Source: JBMNTP01 sp050945795 (GTDB taxonomy: Bacteria > Bacillota > Clostridia > Christensenellales > MGBC116941). Taken from it: a DNA stretch of 64,000 bases. Below the pieces are notes generated by a model that was given only the letters and a program-made list of their open reading frames with translations, searched no databases and was not told the origin of the DNA. Shown here piece after piece: positions 1 to 6,324 of this stretch; position 1 is the stretch's first letter; every line of letters begins with the position of its first letter. The translations under genes were made by a program, and so were the position numbers. The stretch spans positions 62,001 through 126,000 of the forward strand of contig JBMNTP010000001.1 of the NCBI GenBank assembly GCA_050945795.1, in the 5' to 3' direction.

Positions 1-29
1 CCCCGTTATGACCACTTCGATACCTCTCC
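1..29 (-). tRNA. tRNA-Ser, 5' part only (cut by window edge)
   Basis: On the minus strand the sequence starts GGAGAGG, followed by a D-arm of the type (TCGAAGTGGTCATAACGGGG) typical of clostridial tRNA-Ser. Only the acceptor 5' strand and D-arm are inside the window, so the anticodon is not visible. It lies just downstream of tadA and has its own promoter at 79-108. Confidence 0.7.
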
Positions 30-78
30 ACATTTTTCCGATACATTAGGGCTCAAAGTCTTATATGACCCGAAAATG

Positions 79-108
79 ATTGTAGCATATACCGGGGGCA
101 AAAATCAA
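79..108 (-). promoter_or_regulatory. Promoter of the edge tRNA-Ser
   Basis: On the minus strand a -35 box TTGATT is followed by an 18-nt spacer and a -10 box TACAAT. The tRNA begins about 50 nt further on. The -35 box overlaps the tadA stop codon. Confidence 0.55.
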
Positions 109-566
109 CTACCAACATTTTTACGCTTATTCAAAAAGAACCGGCTTAACATTTCTGCACAATCTTCTTCCATTATGCCCCCTACCACCTCCGGCCTATG
201 ATTAAACCTTTTATCCTCCGGCAAAGAGTATAAGCTGCCACAGCATCCTGCCTTCCCATCATACGCCCCAAAGAAAATACGGCTGATGCGCGCCTGTATA
301 ATCGCCCCCGCGCACATAGGACACGGCTCAAGCGTAACATATATATCGCAGCCGTCAAGCCGCCATCCGCCTACCTGCTCTGCGGCCGCCTTTATAGCAA
401 GTATCTCGGCATGGGCAGTAGGATCCTTGAGTGTTTCTTTAAAGTTGTGCGCCCGCCCTATAATTACGCCATCCTTTACAACAACAGCGCCGACAGGAAC
501 CTCGCCGTAATCTTCCGCGCCTTTTGCCGCCTCCGCGAGCGCTAGTCGCATAAACAAACCATTCAT
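105..566 (-). CDS. tadA: tRNA-specific adenosine deaminase TadA
   Basis: Deaminates the wobble adenosine (A34 to inosine) of tRNA-Arg(ACG) in the cytoplasm. The 153-residue protein has the complete cytidine/adenosine deaminase zinc site: HAE at 52-54 (His ligand and proton-shuttling Glu) and PCPMC at 81-85 (two Cys ligands). The PVGAVVV strand is at 24-30. Length is normal for the family. It is the last gene of the map/NusG-II/Gx run, with a 6-nt gap after the Gx gene. An AAGGA ribosome site lies 10 nt before the ATG. The minus-strand order tadA then tRNA-Ser is consistent with an RNA-processing neighbourhood. Alternative deaminase functions are unlikely given the close match to the TadA motif set. 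Confidence 0.95.
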   Translation of the reverse strand: MNGLFMRLALAEAAKGAEDYGEVPVGAVVVKDGVIIGRAHNFKETLKDPTAHAEILAIKAAAEQVGGWRLDGCDIYVTLEPCPMCAGAIIQARISRIFFGAYDGKAGCCGSLYSLPEDKRFNHRPEVVGGIMEEDCAEMLSRFFLNKRKNVGS

Positions 567-572
567 AAAAAA

Positions 573-1088
573 TCATTCCTTTTTTAGAAATCCCGCTTTG
601 CCCGCAGTCTTCATTATAAAATATGCGCAAAGCCCGACAAACATCCCGGTAGGCACCGCAACAGCCGACATTACCGGCAAATATGAAAACAGATACCCCG
701 TCTCAAGTATAAGCGCTGCGACCGCCAACTGCCCTACATTATGGAACACCGCGCCCGCCACGCTTACGCCGTAAAGGCTCACTTTGCCGCGGGACACCGT
801 ATGAATCAGCGACATAACCGCGCAGCTTAGCATGGCTCCGGCAAACGCATACAGAAACGACGACAATGACCCGCCTAACGCCGCGCCGAGCAGACACCTA
901 AGCCCCGCTACAGCAAACGCATCCGGCACACCAAACGCCGCCAGCGTTACCAGCGTGAATATATTCGCAAGCCCTAGTCTTACCCCCGGCACAGTAGGCA
1001 GCAACGGGGGAAGCAAACTTTCAAGCCAATGCATAACCGAAGCCATGGCGATTATCATGGCTAATATCGCTATTTTCTTTGTTCTCAT
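573..1088 (-). CDS. Gx transporter family membrane protein (Hpre_diP_synt_I-like)
   Basis: Integral membrane protein of about 171 residues with five or six hydrophobic segments and the family's conserved opening (MHWLESLLPPLLP followed by GVRLGLANI). The family is variously named Gx transporter or heptaprenyl diphosphate synthase component I; it resembles substrate-binding S components of ECF-type transporters, and the prenyl-synthase name is doubtful. The ATG at 1088 is preferred over the upstream GTG because AGGCGGTG sits at the right distance. The direct upstream neighbour is a NusG domain II protein, a pairing that is common in Clostridia and often linked to quinone or flavin-associated electron transfer. 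The substrate is unknown. Confidence 0.8.
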   Translation of the reverse strand: MRTKKIAILAMIIAMASVMHWLESLLPPLLPTVPGVRLGLANIFTLVTLAAFGVPDAFAVAGLRCLLGAALGGSLSSFLYAFAGAMLSCAVMSLIHTVSRGKVSLYGVSVAGAVFHNVGQLAVAALILETGYLFSYLPVMSAVAVPTGMFVGLCAYFIMKTAGKAGFLKKE

Positions 1089-1100
1089 TTCCACCGCCTG

Positions 1101-1442
1101 TTAAAATGACTCGGCGTCATATTCACTGGTTTCTATAGTTATTATCAGCCTGTGCGGCAGACAAACTATGTTGCCCTCGGCATAAAGACAATGTTTATCG
1201 GGGCAATCGGCCTCAACCACTCTAACGCTTGTTCCCCGTATCATGACTTTGTTATAACCGCCGCTCGGTAATATAATATTCTTGTCATACTTTGTATCCG
1301 GCTTAAGAACGACTGTATCTATAACAACCCCGTCAGACCTGATAACGGCAATTTCCCCGTCAAGCCTTGCCGGAAATATCATTAGCGCAGCCACAACAAT
1401 AACCGCCACAAGAACGAATATCCATATATCGCCTTTTCTCAT
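1101..1442 (-). CDS. NusG domain II-containing membrane-anchored protein
   Basis: A 113-residue protein with a single N-terminal membrane segment (about 7-23), then an extracellular NusG domain II (Ig-like beta) fold. Three cysteines (C80, C85, C94) sit in the conserved stretch DCPDKHC...NIVCLPH, the family hallmark. These domains occur alone or beside FMN-binding and Gx-transporter proteins and their job is not established. It lies 12 nt before the Gx gene and follows map by 12 nt, so the four genes map to tadA are probably one transcript. It has no NGN domain and is not the transcription factor NusG. Confidence 0.85.
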   Translation of the reverse strand: MRKGDIWIFVLVAVIVVAALMIFPARLDGEIAVIRSDGVVIDTVVLKPDTKYDKNIILPSGGYNKVMIRGTSVRVVEADCPDKHCLYAEGNIVCLPHRLIITIETSEYDAESF

Positions 1443-1454
1443 ACGCTTATCGCC

Positions 1455-2201
1455 TCAGTCAAGCTCTGTCAGTATAAGCGGACCGCTCGAAGTTACAACA
1501 AGCGTATGCTCAAACTGCGCCGCCGGCTCGCCATCGACGGTAGACATTGTCCAGCCGTCTTCTCCTAGCATTATACGCCCCGAGCCTGTTGTTACAAAGC
1601 TTTCTAGCGATATCACCATGCCCTCTGCCAGCCTTCTTCTATCAGTAACCCTGCCATAAGAGAATATATGTCGCGGCTCATCGTGCAGAGTGCGGCCTAT
1701 GCCGTGGCCGGTCAGCCTCTTTATAACGCTGTTACCCGCCTTTTCCGCCACCCGCTGCATAGCAAAACCTATATCCATAAGCCGCGCTCCCGGCTTTACC
1801 AGCTCAATGCCCGCGTAAAGCATATCTTTAGCGCATTTCGCCAGCTTCTCATGCTTCTCGTTTTCTCCGACCACAACCGATTCACCGGTATCTGAAAACC
1901 AACCTTCTATGTCGGCGGAAACATCGAGATTTACAATGTCCCCATATTCTATAACACGCGGCCCCGGCACACCATGCGCCGCCTGCTCGTTTACGCATAT
2001 GCACGTCTGCCCCGGAAAATCATATACGGATATAGGAGCCGAAAGCGCACGCAGCCTTTTAAACGACGCTCCGGCTATATCGTCTAGCTGCTTTGTGCTT
2101 ATGCCGGGTCGTAAAGCCGCCTTCATATCCTGTTTTACCTGCGCCACTGCCTGCCCCGCCGTCCTCATGTTTTGGAGCTGAGAATCGTTTGTAATTATCA
2201 T
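1455..2201 (-). CDS. map: Methionine aminopeptidase, type I
   Basis: Removes the initiator Met from nascent proteins. The pita-bread fold ligands are visible: the two Asp in DVSADIEGWFSDTGE, His in GHGIGRTLHDEPRH, Glu in VISLESF, and the last Glu in AAQFEHTLVV. The ATG at 2201 gives a 248-residue protein starting MIITNDSQLQNMRTAGQAV, the usual family N-terminus, with GGGGG just upstream; longer in-frame starts up to 2267 are less likely. It lacks the N-terminal SEC-C zinc motif. It is not in the ribosomal-protein operon but heads a housekeeping run with NusG-II, Gx and tadA. Confidence 0.95.
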   Translation of the reverse strand: MIITNDSQLQNMRTAGQAVAQVKQDMKAALRPGISTKQLDDIAGASFKRLRALSAPISVYDFPGQTCICVNEQAAHGVPGPRVIEYGDIVNLDVSADIEGWFSDTGESVVVGENEKHEKLAKCAKDMLYAGIELVKPGARLMDIGFAMQRVAEKAGNSVIKRLTGHGIGRTLHDEPRHIFSYGRVTDRRRLAEGMVISLESFVTTGSGRIMLGEDGWTMSTVDGEPAAQFEHTLVVTSSGPLILTELD

Positions 2202-2334
2202 ACCGGCCCCCATGTTTTTCGCTTCATATAGATATTTTACCATAAAAGCCGCTATACTTCTAAGCAATATAGCATAAAACCTTATTACGTCGCGTTAATT
2301 AGAACATTAATTGCGTCATTGGCATATATACCCC

Positions 2335-2363
2335 TTGACACCCCTCTCTCTTTTGGTTAAAAT
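2335..2363 (+). promoter_or_regulatory. Promoter of tRNA-Ala
   Basis: TTGACA (2335-2340), a 17-nt spacer, and TAAAAT (2358-2363): a near-consensus sigma-A promoter. The tRNA starts 15 nt after the -10 box. Confidence 0.85.
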
Positions 2364-2377
2364 ATGTGAGTACGCTT

Positions 2378-2454
2378 GGGGCTGTAGCTCAGCTGGCTAG
2401 AGTATCTGACTGGCAGTCAGGGGGTCGAGAGTTCGAATCTCTTCAGCTCCACCA
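2378..2454 (+). tRNA. tRNA-Ala(GGC), CCA encoded
   Basis: Complete cloverleaf: acceptor GGGGCTG/CAGCTCC, anticodon stem TCTGA/TCAGG with loop CTGGCAG (anticodon GGC), T-stem GAGAG/CTCTT around TTCGAAT, and discriminator A followed by an encoded CCA. A structured repeat begins at the next base (2455). Confidence 0.95.
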
Positions 2455-2486
2455 CTTACCTTTCTTTTGGAAAAAAGAAAGGTAAG
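2455..2486 (+). terminator. Perfect hairpin directly after tRNA-Ala
   Basis: Arms of 14 bases (CTTACCTTTCTTTT and its exact complement) enclose a GGAA loop. It starts at the base after CCA and has no T tract of its own. The same hairpin follows the last tRNA of the array at 3654-3685 on the other strand. Confidence 0.6.
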
Positions 2487-2920
2487 CCAAAGAAAATCAA
2501 TATCGCGGGCCATCATCTGTGGTGCGCGATATTTTTATGCCCGCGGCGAGAGACGCAATAATAAAAGCGTTGCTCTTGCATGTCTTGTAAAAAGTAAAAC
2601 AAACCAAAGAAAATCAATATCGCAAGCCGTCATCTATGGTGCGCGATATTTTTTTGCCTGCGGCGAGATACTAAATAGCAAAAACGTTACTCTTGCATGT
2701 CTTGTAAAAAGTAACGCAAGCCAAAGAAAACCGATATCGCGAGCCATCATCTGTAGTGCGCGATATTTTTTTGCCTGCGGCGAGATACTAAATAGCAAAA
2801 ACGTTACTCTTGCATGTCTTGTAAAAAGAAAGGTAAGTCACTAAGAAACGAATGTTGCGCATTGGCTTTTATGATGCGTGGTATTTTTGCCCGCGCACGC
2901 GGTGAAATCCTTTCTTTGTG
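2487..2920 (+). repeat. Four tandem 117-bp units, each with a terminator-like hairpin
   Basis: Units start at 2487, 2604, 2721 and (diverged) 2838, spacing 117 bp. Each holds CCAAAGAAAA or a variant, then a stem-loop (2499-2533, 2616-2650, 2734-2766, 2851-2885), then a run of T and a GC-rich tail (TGCCYGCGGCGAG). Stems are AATATCGCG/CGCGATATT in unit 1 and AATGTTGCGCAT/ATGCGTGGTATT in unit 4, which stays fully paired using G-U pairs although many bases differ. A 125-codon frame runs through because 117 is divisible by 3, but the conserved feature is the stem, so I read this as RNA/terminator structure and not a gene. Confidence 0.8.
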
Positions 2921-2995
2921 CGGTAAAACATGGTACTATAGATTCAAGATTTTTATATTAAACAGGTCAATAATAATATCTAAAGGAGTAATCTT

Positions 2996-3352
2996 ATGAA
3001 GCTGAATTTTATTACTTTTATGGTTCGAGATATTCAAAAATCAGTCGCTTTCTATCAAGAACTAGTAGGTCTGAATATCATAAATCGTATAAATCTTGAG
3101 GCTGGAGAGATTGTGTTTTTAGCAAATGCAAAGGGCGAAACGATGATTGAGTTAATTGAATTTGGAAGAGCGGAAAAGGTTACAACAAAGGGAATGGTTA
3201 TGAGCTTTTCCGCCGAAACCGCACTTGAAGATCTAAGAGAAAAAGTCATTGCATTAGGCTATTCCCCGTCAGATATTATTGATAAAGGGCCAAAACCTAA
3301 GCATTTTACCGTTTTAGACCCTGATGGAATAGTTGTAGAATTTAGTGTTTGA
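2996..3352 (+). CDS. VOC-superfamily (glyoxalase/dioxygenase-like) protein
   Basis: A 118-residue single-module vicinal-oxygen-chelate protein. It begins with the beta-alpha-beta signature (FITFMVRDIQKSVAFYQELVGL) and ends with the typical second-module strand LDPDGIVVEFSV. Candidate ligands are the Glu residues in MIELIEF and VVEFSV; no His equivalent to the first glyoxalase ligand is obvious, so lactoylglutathione lyase activity is uncertain and an antibiotic-resistance or binding role is equally possible. RBS AAAGGAG sits 7 nt before the ATG. The gene is one of the few plus-strand genes, looks richer in A+T than its neighbours, and lies between two copies of the tRNA-linked repeat in opposite orientation, which suggests insertion between two tRNA loci. 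Confidence 0.8.
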   Translation: MKLNFITFMVRDIQKSVAFYQELVGLNIINRINLEAGEIVFLANAKGETMIELIEFGRAEKVTTKGMVMSFSAETALEDLREKVIALGYSPSDIIDKGPKPKHFTVLDPDGIVVEFSV

Positions 3353-3600
3353 TTTTTATAGATTCTATTAACCAAGTTGCGACATGTATTTAATATTCTA
3401 AAATCTTTTTCGCGAGCCGCTTTTGCGGTTTGCGAGTTTTTCTTGCCCCGAAATCAGCAATAACAAAAATAAATAAGCCCCTAAACTATACGTTCAAGGA
3501 GTTTTTACTGGTGGACCCGAGTTCCCGACAGTCGAACCCGAGGGTTCGTCCATCGGGACTAATGCAAAGGTTTGACTATTTAGGTGTTGCCGGGCGCGGA
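3353..3600. other. Intergenic stretch without a recognisable gene
   Basis: It holds a short A+T-rich segment after the VOC gene and, near 3511-3560, an imperfect palindrome around CGAACCCGAGGGTTCG. I see no start site with a ribosome site and no coding pattern. Confidence 0.5.
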
Positions 3601-3653
3601 CATAAAAATACCGCGAACCGCAGAGCATGATTCGCGATATTGATTTTCTTTGG
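3590..3653 (-). repeat. Inverted copy of the tRNA-linked repeat unit, with hairpin and T tract
   Basis: On the minus strand the unit reads CCAAAGAAAATC, then the stem AATATCGCGAA/TTCGCGGTATT (3641-3607, 11 pairs, one G-U), then T residues. It matches the units at 2487-2920 and starts the same distance (44 nt) after a tRNA CCA end. Confidence 0.75.
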
Positions 3654-3685
3654 TTTACCTTTCTTTTTTCCAAAAGAAAGGTAAG
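3654..3685 (-). terminator. Hairpin directly after tRNA-Lys(CTT)
   Basis: Minus-strand stem-loop nearly identical to 2455-2486, starting at the first base after the encoded CCA of the last tRNA in the array. Together with the second hairpin at 3641-3607 it probably ends the tRNA transcript. Confidence 0.6.
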
Positions 3686-3761
3686 TGGTGGGCCATCAGG
3701 GACTCGAACCCGGGACACCCTGATTAAGAGTCAGGTGCTCTACCATCTGAGCTAATGGCCC
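3686..3761 (-). tRNA. tRNA-Lys(CTT)
   Basis: Acceptor GGGCCAT/ATGGCCC is perfectly paired; anticodon loop CTCTTAA gives CTT; CCA is encoded. It is the last gene of the eight-tRNA array. Confidence 0.95.
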
Positions 3762-3765
3762 ATAC

Positions 3766-3839
3766 TGGAGCGGGTGATGGGAATCGAACCCACCTGGCCA
3801 GCTTGGAAGGCTGGAGCTTTACCACTAAGCTACACCCGC
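3766..3839 (-). tRNA. tRNA-Gly(TCC)
   Basis: Acceptor GCGGGTG/CACCCGC; anticodon stem CCAGC/GCTGG with loop CTTCCAA, anticodon TCC; CCA encoded. Confidence 0.95.
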
Positions 3840-3842
3840 AGG

Positions 3843-3917
3843 TGGAGCGGTAGACGAGATTCGAACTCGCGACATCCACCTTGGCAAGGTGGCACTCTAC
3901 CACTGAGCTACTACCGC
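3843..3917 (-). tRNA. tRNA-Gly(GCC)
   Basis: Acceptor GCGGTAG/CTACCGC; anticodon stem CCACC/GGTGG with loop TTGCCAA, anticodon GCC; CCA encoded. Confidence 0.95.
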
Positions 3918-3922
3918 GTTTT

Positions 3923-4007
3923 TGGTGCGGGCGAAGAGACTTGAACTCCCACGCCTTTCGGCACTAGATCCTAAGTCTAGCGCGTCTGCCAATTCCGCCA
4001 CGCCCGC
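3923..4007 (-). tRNA. tRNA-Leu(TAG)
   Basis: Class II tRNA of 85 nt with a long variable arm. Acceptor GCGGGCG/CGCCCGC; anticodon loop CTTAGGA, anticodon TAG; CCA encoded. Confidence 0.95.
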
Positions 4008-4015
4008 AAAAAAAA

Positions 4016-4091
4016 TGGTGACCCATCGGCGGCTCGAACGCCGGACCCCTTGATTAAAAGTCAAGTGCTCTACCAACTGAGCTAATGGGTC
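4016..4091 (-). tRNA. tRNA-Lys(TTT)
   Basis: Acceptor GACCCAT/ATGGGTC; anticodon stem CTTGA/TCAAG with loop CTTTTAA, anticodon TTT; CCA encoded. Confidence 0.95.
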
Positions 4092-4095
4092 AAAA

Positions 4096-4170
4096 TGGCT
4101 GGGGTGGCAGGGATCGAACCTACGAATGTGGGAGTCAAAGTCCCATGCCTTACCGCTTGGCTACACCCCA
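4096..4170 (-). tRNA. tRNA-Gln(TTG)
   Basis: Acceptor TGGGGTG/CACCCCA; anticodon stem TGGGA/TCCCA with loop CTTTGAC, anticodon TTG; discriminator G followed by CCA. Confidence 0.95.
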
Positions 4171-4190
4171 CCGTTTTAACAAGGATGTAA

Positions 4191-4268
4191 TGGGGTGAGT
4201 AGTGGGAGTTGAACCCACGACCTCCAGAGCCACAATCTGGCGCTCTAACCAACTGAGCTATACCCACC
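4191..4268 (-). tRNA. tRNA-His(GTG)
   Basis: The 5' end includes the extra G(-1) that identifies tRNA-His, opposite C73. Acceptor GTGGGTA/TACTCAC; anticodon loop TTGTGGC, anticodon GTG; CCA encoded. Confidence 0.95.
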
Positions 4269-4273
4269 ATATA

Positions 4274-4350
4274 TGGCGCGCCTGCAGGGATTCGAACCCG
4301 GGACCTACGGCTTAGAAGGCCGTTGCTCTATCCTGCTGAGCTACAGGCGC
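4274..4350 (-). tRNA. tRNA-Arg(TCT)
   Basis: First gene of the array. Acceptor GCGCCTG/CAGGCGC; anticodon stem ACGGC/GCCGT with loop CTTCTAA, anticodon TCT; CCA encoded. Confidence 0.95.
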
Positions 4351-4465
4351 ACGTTCTACTGCCCCCGCAACAAGAGTCAGGCAGGCTTGCCGAATCAATC
4401 GGATACGCATTTGGCGAACACAAGAGGTCTGGTTTTTCCGTACCTGCGTCAGCAACGCAAAATTT

Positions 4466-4494
4466 AGTATAAACCAAACATTCGAATATGTCAA
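4466..4494 (-). promoter_or_regulatory. Strong promoter of the tRNA array
   Basis: Minus strand TTGACA, a 17-nt spacer, TATACT. The leader to tRNA-Arg is about 110 nt. No other promoter is seen inside the array, so all eight tRNAs are probably cut from one transcript. Confidence 0.85.
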
Positions 4495-4532
4495 TATCAA
4501 GAATCCAACATTTCTTCATTTAAACCGCTAAT

Positions 4533-5003
4533 TCAATCCGGCAATGTTATTATACGCGCCGATATTTCCTCCCCCACTTCGACAATGGCAAACGACATCC
4601 GCCCCAAAAAAGGCGCATAAAGGCTGCCGGGATTTAATAGCATAGGCACACCCTCATCTATGCCGGCGCTATGCGTATGCCCGTAAAGCGCTATGTCCGC
4701 CTCAAGCTCTCTAGCCCTGTTGAGCAGTATGTTAAGTCCCCGCTTAACTCTATATACATGCCCATGAGTTATAAAAAATCTTTTGCCGGCAATATCTGTT
4801 ACTATTTCAATCACTCCGCTACCCGGCACGTCGCAATTGCCTCTTACCTTAAGGCAGGTTTTGTGTGACAGCTTTTCTATTTGCGCCGCATCCGAGATAT
4901 TATCGCCCAGGTGAATATTAAGATCCACTTCTCCCGCTATCTCCACCGCCCTTTTTATAGCGCGCGCGTTGCGGTGCGTGTCGGCGTAAACGGCTATCCT
5001 CAT
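4533..5003 (-). CDS. YfcE/MJ0936-type metallophosphoesterase
   Basis: A 156-residue calcineurin-like phosphodiesterase. The full two-metal site is visible: D8 and H10 (YADTH), D34 (HLGDN), N56 (RGNCD), H80 and H82 (THGH), H109 and H111 (GHTH). The family hydrolyses phosphodiesters in vitro; the physiological substrate is unsettled. The ATG overlaps the rdgB stop codon (ATGA) and has GAGGAGGGTG upstream. It closes the gerM-rph-rdgB-yfcE operon, the same order as gerM-rph-ysnA-ysnB in Bacillus subtilis, which supports orthology with YsnB. Confidence 0.93.
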   Translation of the reverse strand: MRIAVYADTHRNARAIKRAVEIAGEVDLNIHLGDNISDAAQIEKLSHKTCLKVRGNCDVPGSGVIEIVTDIAGKRFFITHGHVYRVKRGLNILLNRARELEADIALYGHTHSAGIDEGVPMLLNPGSLYAPFLGRMSFAIVEVGEEISARIITLPD

Positions 5004-5602
5004 GCGTCACCCTCCTCGCGCAACAGTTCAACAAGCGCGGTTAGCGCCCTTTTGCGATGACTTATAGCGTTTTTCTCGCTTTCTTCTAGCTCGGCGAACG
5101 TCTTATCAAAGCCGTCCGGCAAAAACAAAGGATCGTAACCAAATCCGTTTCCCCCCGCCGGCTTATATGCGATAACACCATTACAAACGCCGCTCACAGT
5201 TACAGTAGGCAAGCCCGGCCTAGCCAGCGCCACACAGCATTCAAACCACGCCCGCCTGTCCTCGCCATAAACATGCTTAAGTTCGTCCAGAAGCTTTGCG
5301 TTGTTCGCCGCGTCTCCCATACCGCTGTACCTTGAGCTAAAAACGCCGGGCCGCCCGCCCAACGCCTCAACGCACAATCCCGAGTCATCGGCCAGAGAAG
5401 GCAACCCCGAAGCCTCTGCCGCCTCCTCAGCCTTTTTAACGGCGTTTTTCTCAAATGTATCGCCGTCCTCAATGGTATCAAGCTCAATTGCTATATCTAA
5501 AAGCGATACAACATCATCGAATACATCGCTTAATATATGCTTTATCTCGGCTATCTTTCCTCTGTTATTGCTGGCCGCGAGCAGCCTGTCCGTCTTTTTC
5601 AT
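5000..5602 (-). CDS. rdgB: XTP/dITP diphosphatase (non-canonical purine NTP pyrophosphatase)
   Basis: House-cleaning enzyme that hydrolyses dITP and XTP to monophosphates and so prevents their incorporation into nucleic acid. The 200-residue HAM1/RdgB protein shows the N-terminal nucleotide motif (AASNNRGKIAEI, from about residue 9), the catalytic LADDSGLCVEALGG, and the C-terminal GGNGFGYDPLF. Length is normal. It starts 7 nt after the rph stop with AGAAGG upstream and overlaps yfcE by 4 nt, so translation is probably coupled. Confidence 0.95.
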   Translation of the reverse strand: MKKTDRLLAASNNRGKIAEIKHILSDVFDDVVSLLDIAIELDTIEDGDTFEKNAVKKAEEAAEASGLPSLADDSGLCVEALGGRPGVFSSRYSGMGDAANNAKLLDELKHVYGEDRRAWFECCVALARPGLPTVTVSGVCNGVIAYKPAGGNGFGYDPLFLPDGFDKTFAELEESEKNAISHRKRALTALVELLREEGDA

Positions 5603-5609
5603 GCGCCTT

Positions 5610-6308
5610 CTACTCCCCTATAACGCGATATATGCTCTGTATCGCCGACGCCGCCATCTCCATTACCCTAGCCGTCTGCTCAAATGTAAACGCCGCCTTT
5701 TCACCGGTGCATTGTATATCTACAAACTTGTCCTCAAGCATAACGATATTCATATCCGCGTCCGCCCGCGCGTCCTCTGTATAGCAAAAATCAACTACAG
5801 GTTCTCCGTCGAGTATGCCGGCGCTTATAGCCGCCATTCTGCCTTTAAGCGGCATATCTAAAAGCACCTTGCGCTCGAGCATATCTTTTAAAAGCAGCTC
5901 CAAAGCTATATACCCGCCCGATATAGAAGCGGTGCGAGTGCCGCCGTCCGCCTCTATAACGTCGCAGTCAATGTTTATTGTCCTCTCGCCTATCTTGGTT
6001 AGATCTATCGCGGCTCTAAGGCTCCTGCCTATTAACCGCTGTATCTCAACCGAGCGTCCATCCCTTGTTAAAAGCTCTCTTGGCTTTCTTGAGCCGGTTG
6101 ACGCTGGCAGCATAGCGTATTCAGCCGTAAGCCAGCCCCTGCCCGTACCTGCTAAAAAGGGCGGTACTTTTTCAGATATTGTTGCGCAGCACAGCACGCG
6201 CGTTTTGCCCGCCTCAAATAAAACCGATCCCGGCGCGCTGGATATAAACCCGCGTGTTATGCGTATATCGCGATGCTGCGAAGTACTTCTTCCGTCGCTT
6301 CTTATCAT
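5610..6308 (-). CDS. rph: Ribonuclease PH
   Basis: Phosphorolytic 3' to 5' exonuclease that trims tRNA 3' ends. The start at 6308 gives a 232-residue protein opening MIRSDGRSTSQHRDIRI, the canonical RNase PH N-terminus, with AGGAGAG 6 nt upstream; the longer open frame to 6395 overlaps the previous gene and is rejected. Family motifs include GRGWLTAEYAMLP, the phosphate-binding TRDGRSVEIQRLIGRSLRA, and IDCDVIEADGGTRTASI. It follows the GerMN gene by 16 nt and precedes rdgB by 7 nt. Confidence 0.95.
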   Translation of the reverse strand: MIRSDGRSTSQHRDIRITRGFISSAPGSVLFEAGKTRVLCCATISEKVPPFLAGTGRGWLTAEYAMLPASTGSRKPRELLTRDGRSVEIQRLIGRSLRAAIDLTKIGERTINIDCDVIEADGGTRTASISGGYIALELLLKDMLERKVLLDMPLKGRMAAISAGILDGEPVVDFCYTEDARADADMNIVMLEDKFVDIQCTGEKAAFTFEQTARVMEMAASAIQSIYRVIGE

Positions 6309-6324
6309 AAGTATCTCTCCTGTT

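Noticed and set aside
2467..2844. Open frame of 125 codons with a 39-residue repeat
   Set aside because: No ribosome site, repeat unit carries T-tailed hairpins with compensatory changes, and the frame stays open only because 117 is divisible by 3.
3505..3560. tRNA-like fragment (TTCGA, CCACCA on the minus strand)
   Set aside because: No acceptor or T-stem can be formed; it may be a decayed tRNA but nothing supports it.
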